Positions 62,579 through 64,000 of a stretch of 64,000 nt of DNA are shown here, one piece after another. The notes beneath the pieces are model-generated. The model was not told the DNA's origin, did not search any database, and saw only the letters and a list, made by a program, of their open reading frames with translations. Source of the DNA: Nocardioides sp. 503 (lineage in GTDB: Bacteria > Actinomycetota > Actinomycetes > Propionibacteriales > Nocardioidaceae). How positions within the stretch are numbered: position 1 is the stretch's first letter; every line of letters starts with the position of its first letter. A program made the translations under genes and the position numbers. Where the stretch lies: the NCBI RefSeq assembly GCF_004522095.1, contig NZ_SPUI01000006.1:124001-188000 (forward strand). The letters run 5' to 3'.

Positions 62579-64000
62579 CTACTCGAACCCGTAGGCCTCG
62601 CGGATGCTGTCCCAGTAGGTCGTGGTGAGGGCGGCCTCGGTGGCGGGGTCGGCCCGGAGCGCGGGTGGGAGCGGGACCTGGCACTCCGCGCCGACGCAGT
62701 TGCGGGTCTTCCACCAGACCTTGAGCAGGCTGCGCCGCACGGCGGCGTAGGCCGGCGCGTCGTCGACGTTCTCCATCTCCAGCGGGTCGCGCTGCAGGTC
62801 GTAGAGCTCGTCCTCGCTGGTCGCGCTGCGGATGTAGGAGTAGCGGGCGGTGCGGATGCCGATCGAGGTGCGCGGTCCGCTGAAGCCACGCGGCCGCGGA
62901 CCCAGCCGCCCGGTGTTGGTGGCCTCGTTGACGACCGGCGTCACCCAGCCCTGGTCGCCGCGGCGCATCGTGGTGAGCCGGCTCGTGCCGTCGGCGGCGT
63001 ACGGCGGCTCCGCGTCGGCCAGGTCGAGGATCGAGGCGGAGATGTCGATGGTCGTGATGGGGTCGTTGCGGTCGGCCTTCTCGCGCATGCCGGGGCCGGT
63101 CACCACGAACGGCACCCGCAGCGACGGCTCGTGGGCGCGGACCTTGCCGCCGCGACGGCGGTGCTCGCCGAGGTAGAAGCCGTTGTCGGAGGTGAACATG
63201 AAGACGGTGTCGTCCCACTCGCCGCTGCGCTTGAGCTCCTTGATCAGGCGCTCGACCTGACCGTCCATCACCGAGATCGCCTCGGCGCGCTGGCGCGTCG
63301 ACTCGGCGATCGCCTCGCGCAGCTGCGCGTCGGGCTCGGGGTCCTCGCTGAACGCGCGCGGCTTGTCGGAGATGTCGGCCTCGCTCGGGCCGCCGTCCTT
63401 GGGCATGCCGGAGCCACGCGTGATCAGGTCGTCGAAGCGGCCCCGCACGGACTTGGGCACGGCCGGCGTGCCGACGTCCAGGTAGGAGGCCGGGTCGTCG
63501 TCCTCGATCGGGCCGCCGCTGTGGGGGGCGACGTAGTTGACCATCATGAAGAACGGGTTGTCCTGCTTCGCGAACCGCTGGGCCATCTCGACGGAGAAGT
63601 CGCCGATGACGTCGGTGTTGTAGTCGCCCTTGTAGCGGTTGTCGACCTTGCCGTTCACGTTGAACGGGGTGTCCATGTAGTCGTAGGTGCTGCCGTGGAC
63701 GCCCACGCCCTCCACGCGGTCGATGGAGGCGCGCCAGTCGGTCCAGCCCTCCGGGACGTACTTGTACGACGGGCCGCCGCTGACCTTGGACTTCGCCGGG
63801 CCGTAGCGGTTGAGGTACTTGCCGATGTAGCCGGTCTCGTAGCCGGCGGCCTGGAGCGAGGTGGCGATCGTCTTGGAGTCGTCGAAGGCGCCGTAGCCGT
63901 AGGGCTCCTCGTGCCAGTAGACGTGGTGGTTGTGGGCGTAGCGGCCGGTGAGGAACGACGTGCGGGCCGGGCAGCACAGGGGGTAGGGGGAGAAGGAGTT
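62579..64000 (-). CDS. Type I sulfatase, 5' end outside the window
   Basis: The C-terminal 473 residues of a formylglycine-dependent sulfatase; the frame is open to the window edge at 64000. The active-site motif CCPAR (C-x-P-x-R, in PLCCPARTSFLTGRYAHN) lies at the very edge, so only about 30-60 residues plus any signal peptide are missing. Later metal and substrate residues are present: GYIGKYLNRY, FMFTSDNGFYLGEH and RVPFVVTGPG. The natural substrate is a sulfate ester, probably outside the cell; export cannot be checked because the N terminus is missing. Confidence 0.92.
   Translation of the reverse strand, partial: NSFSPYPLCCPARTSFLTGRYAHNHHVYWHEEPYGYGAFDDSKTIATSLQAAGYETGYIGKYLNRYGPAKSKVSGGPSYKYVPEGWTDWRASIDRVEGVGVHGSTYDYMDTPFNVNGKVDNRYKGDYNTDVIGDFSVEMAQRFAKQDNPFFMMVNYVAPHSGGPIEDDDPASYLDVGTPAVPKSVRGRFDDLITRGSGMPKDGGPSEADISDKPRAFSEDPEPDAQLREAIAESTRQRAEAISVMDGQVERLIKELKRSGEWDDTVFMFTSDNGFYLGEHRRRGGKVRAHEPSLRVPFVVTGPGMREKADRNDPITTIDISASILDLADAEPPYAADGTSRLTTMRRGDQGWVTPVVNEATNTGRLGPRPRGFSGPRTSIGIRTARYSYIRSATSEDELYDLQRDPLEMENVDDAPAYAAVRRSLLKVWWKTRNCVGAECQVPLPPALRADPATEAALTTTYWDSIREAYGFE

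Overview
The window is a dense, very GC-rich stretch of an actinobacterial chromosome. GTG starts, 1-4 base gene overlaps and leaderless-type promoters (TANNNT six or seven bases before the start codon) are frequent. Protein style and gene order (alaS-ruvX-mltG-aroE ... efp-nusB; pyrR-pyrB-pyrC ... carA-carB-pyrD-pyrF-mihF-gmk-rpoZ-coaBC-metK-priA-def-fmt-rsmB-rpe-rib-hisEG) fit a Nocardioides-like member of the Nocardioidaceae. This is inferred from family knowledge; no marker gene such as 16S rRNA is present. I see no tRNA, rRNA, CRISPR array, insertion sequence or phage gene.

Layout. 1-10710 is a housekeeping run: alanyl-tRNA synthetase, the YqgF/RuvX nuclease, the MltG lytic transglycosylase, the late shikimate genes (aroE, aroC, aroK, aroB, aroQ) with an A24 prepilin peptidase between aroE and aroC, then an Excalibur protein on the other strand, efp and nusB. 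10742-18489 is accessory: a DUF1206 membrane protein, an E3-like flavoprotein, a lipoprotein, a proline-rich ParA/MinD-like ATPase, a quinone oxidoreductase, a secreted low-complexity protein, a DJ-1/PfpI protein, a NUDIX hydrolase and a PPOX/F420-type protein. 18633-38293 is the pyrimidine locus. It is split by about 9 kb holding a cupin protein and a complete respiratory nitrate reductase operon (narK-narG-narH-narJ-narI-hemerythrin). pyrR and carA each carry a near-identical PyrR-type leader element over the ribosome binding site. A lactate-2-monooxygenase-like gene sits between pyrD and pyrF. 38290-42707 runs lipoprotein, mihF, gmk, rpoZ, coaBC, metK and a strong terminator. 42880-53746 has a secreted M4 metalloprotease, helicase-dead PriA, def-fmt, an MmcQ-like protein, rsmB, a stand-alone PolDom primase-polymerase and a frameshifted gamma-glutamyltransferase. 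53858-61618 has rpe, a divergent aldo/keto reductase-HxlR pair, an FMN riboswitch driving ribD-ribE-ribBA-ribH, and hisE-hisG with a PH-domain gene. The right end has an aldose-1-epimerase-like gene and the 3' part of a sulfatase, both on the minus strand.

The main non-housekeeping signals are: (1) two copies of a PyrR-binding leader flanking a nitrate-respiration insertion in the pyr operon; (2) a family of palindromic repeats (core GGTTGAGG ... CTCGAAACC), two members of which lie inside reading frames (pyrC near its N terminus, carA at its C terminus); (3) a DosR/DevR-like inverted repeat and a 9-bp leader hairpin ahead of narK; (4) a hairpin over the pyrF ribosome binding site; (5) a frameshift separating the signal peptide from the body of gamma-glutamyltransferase.
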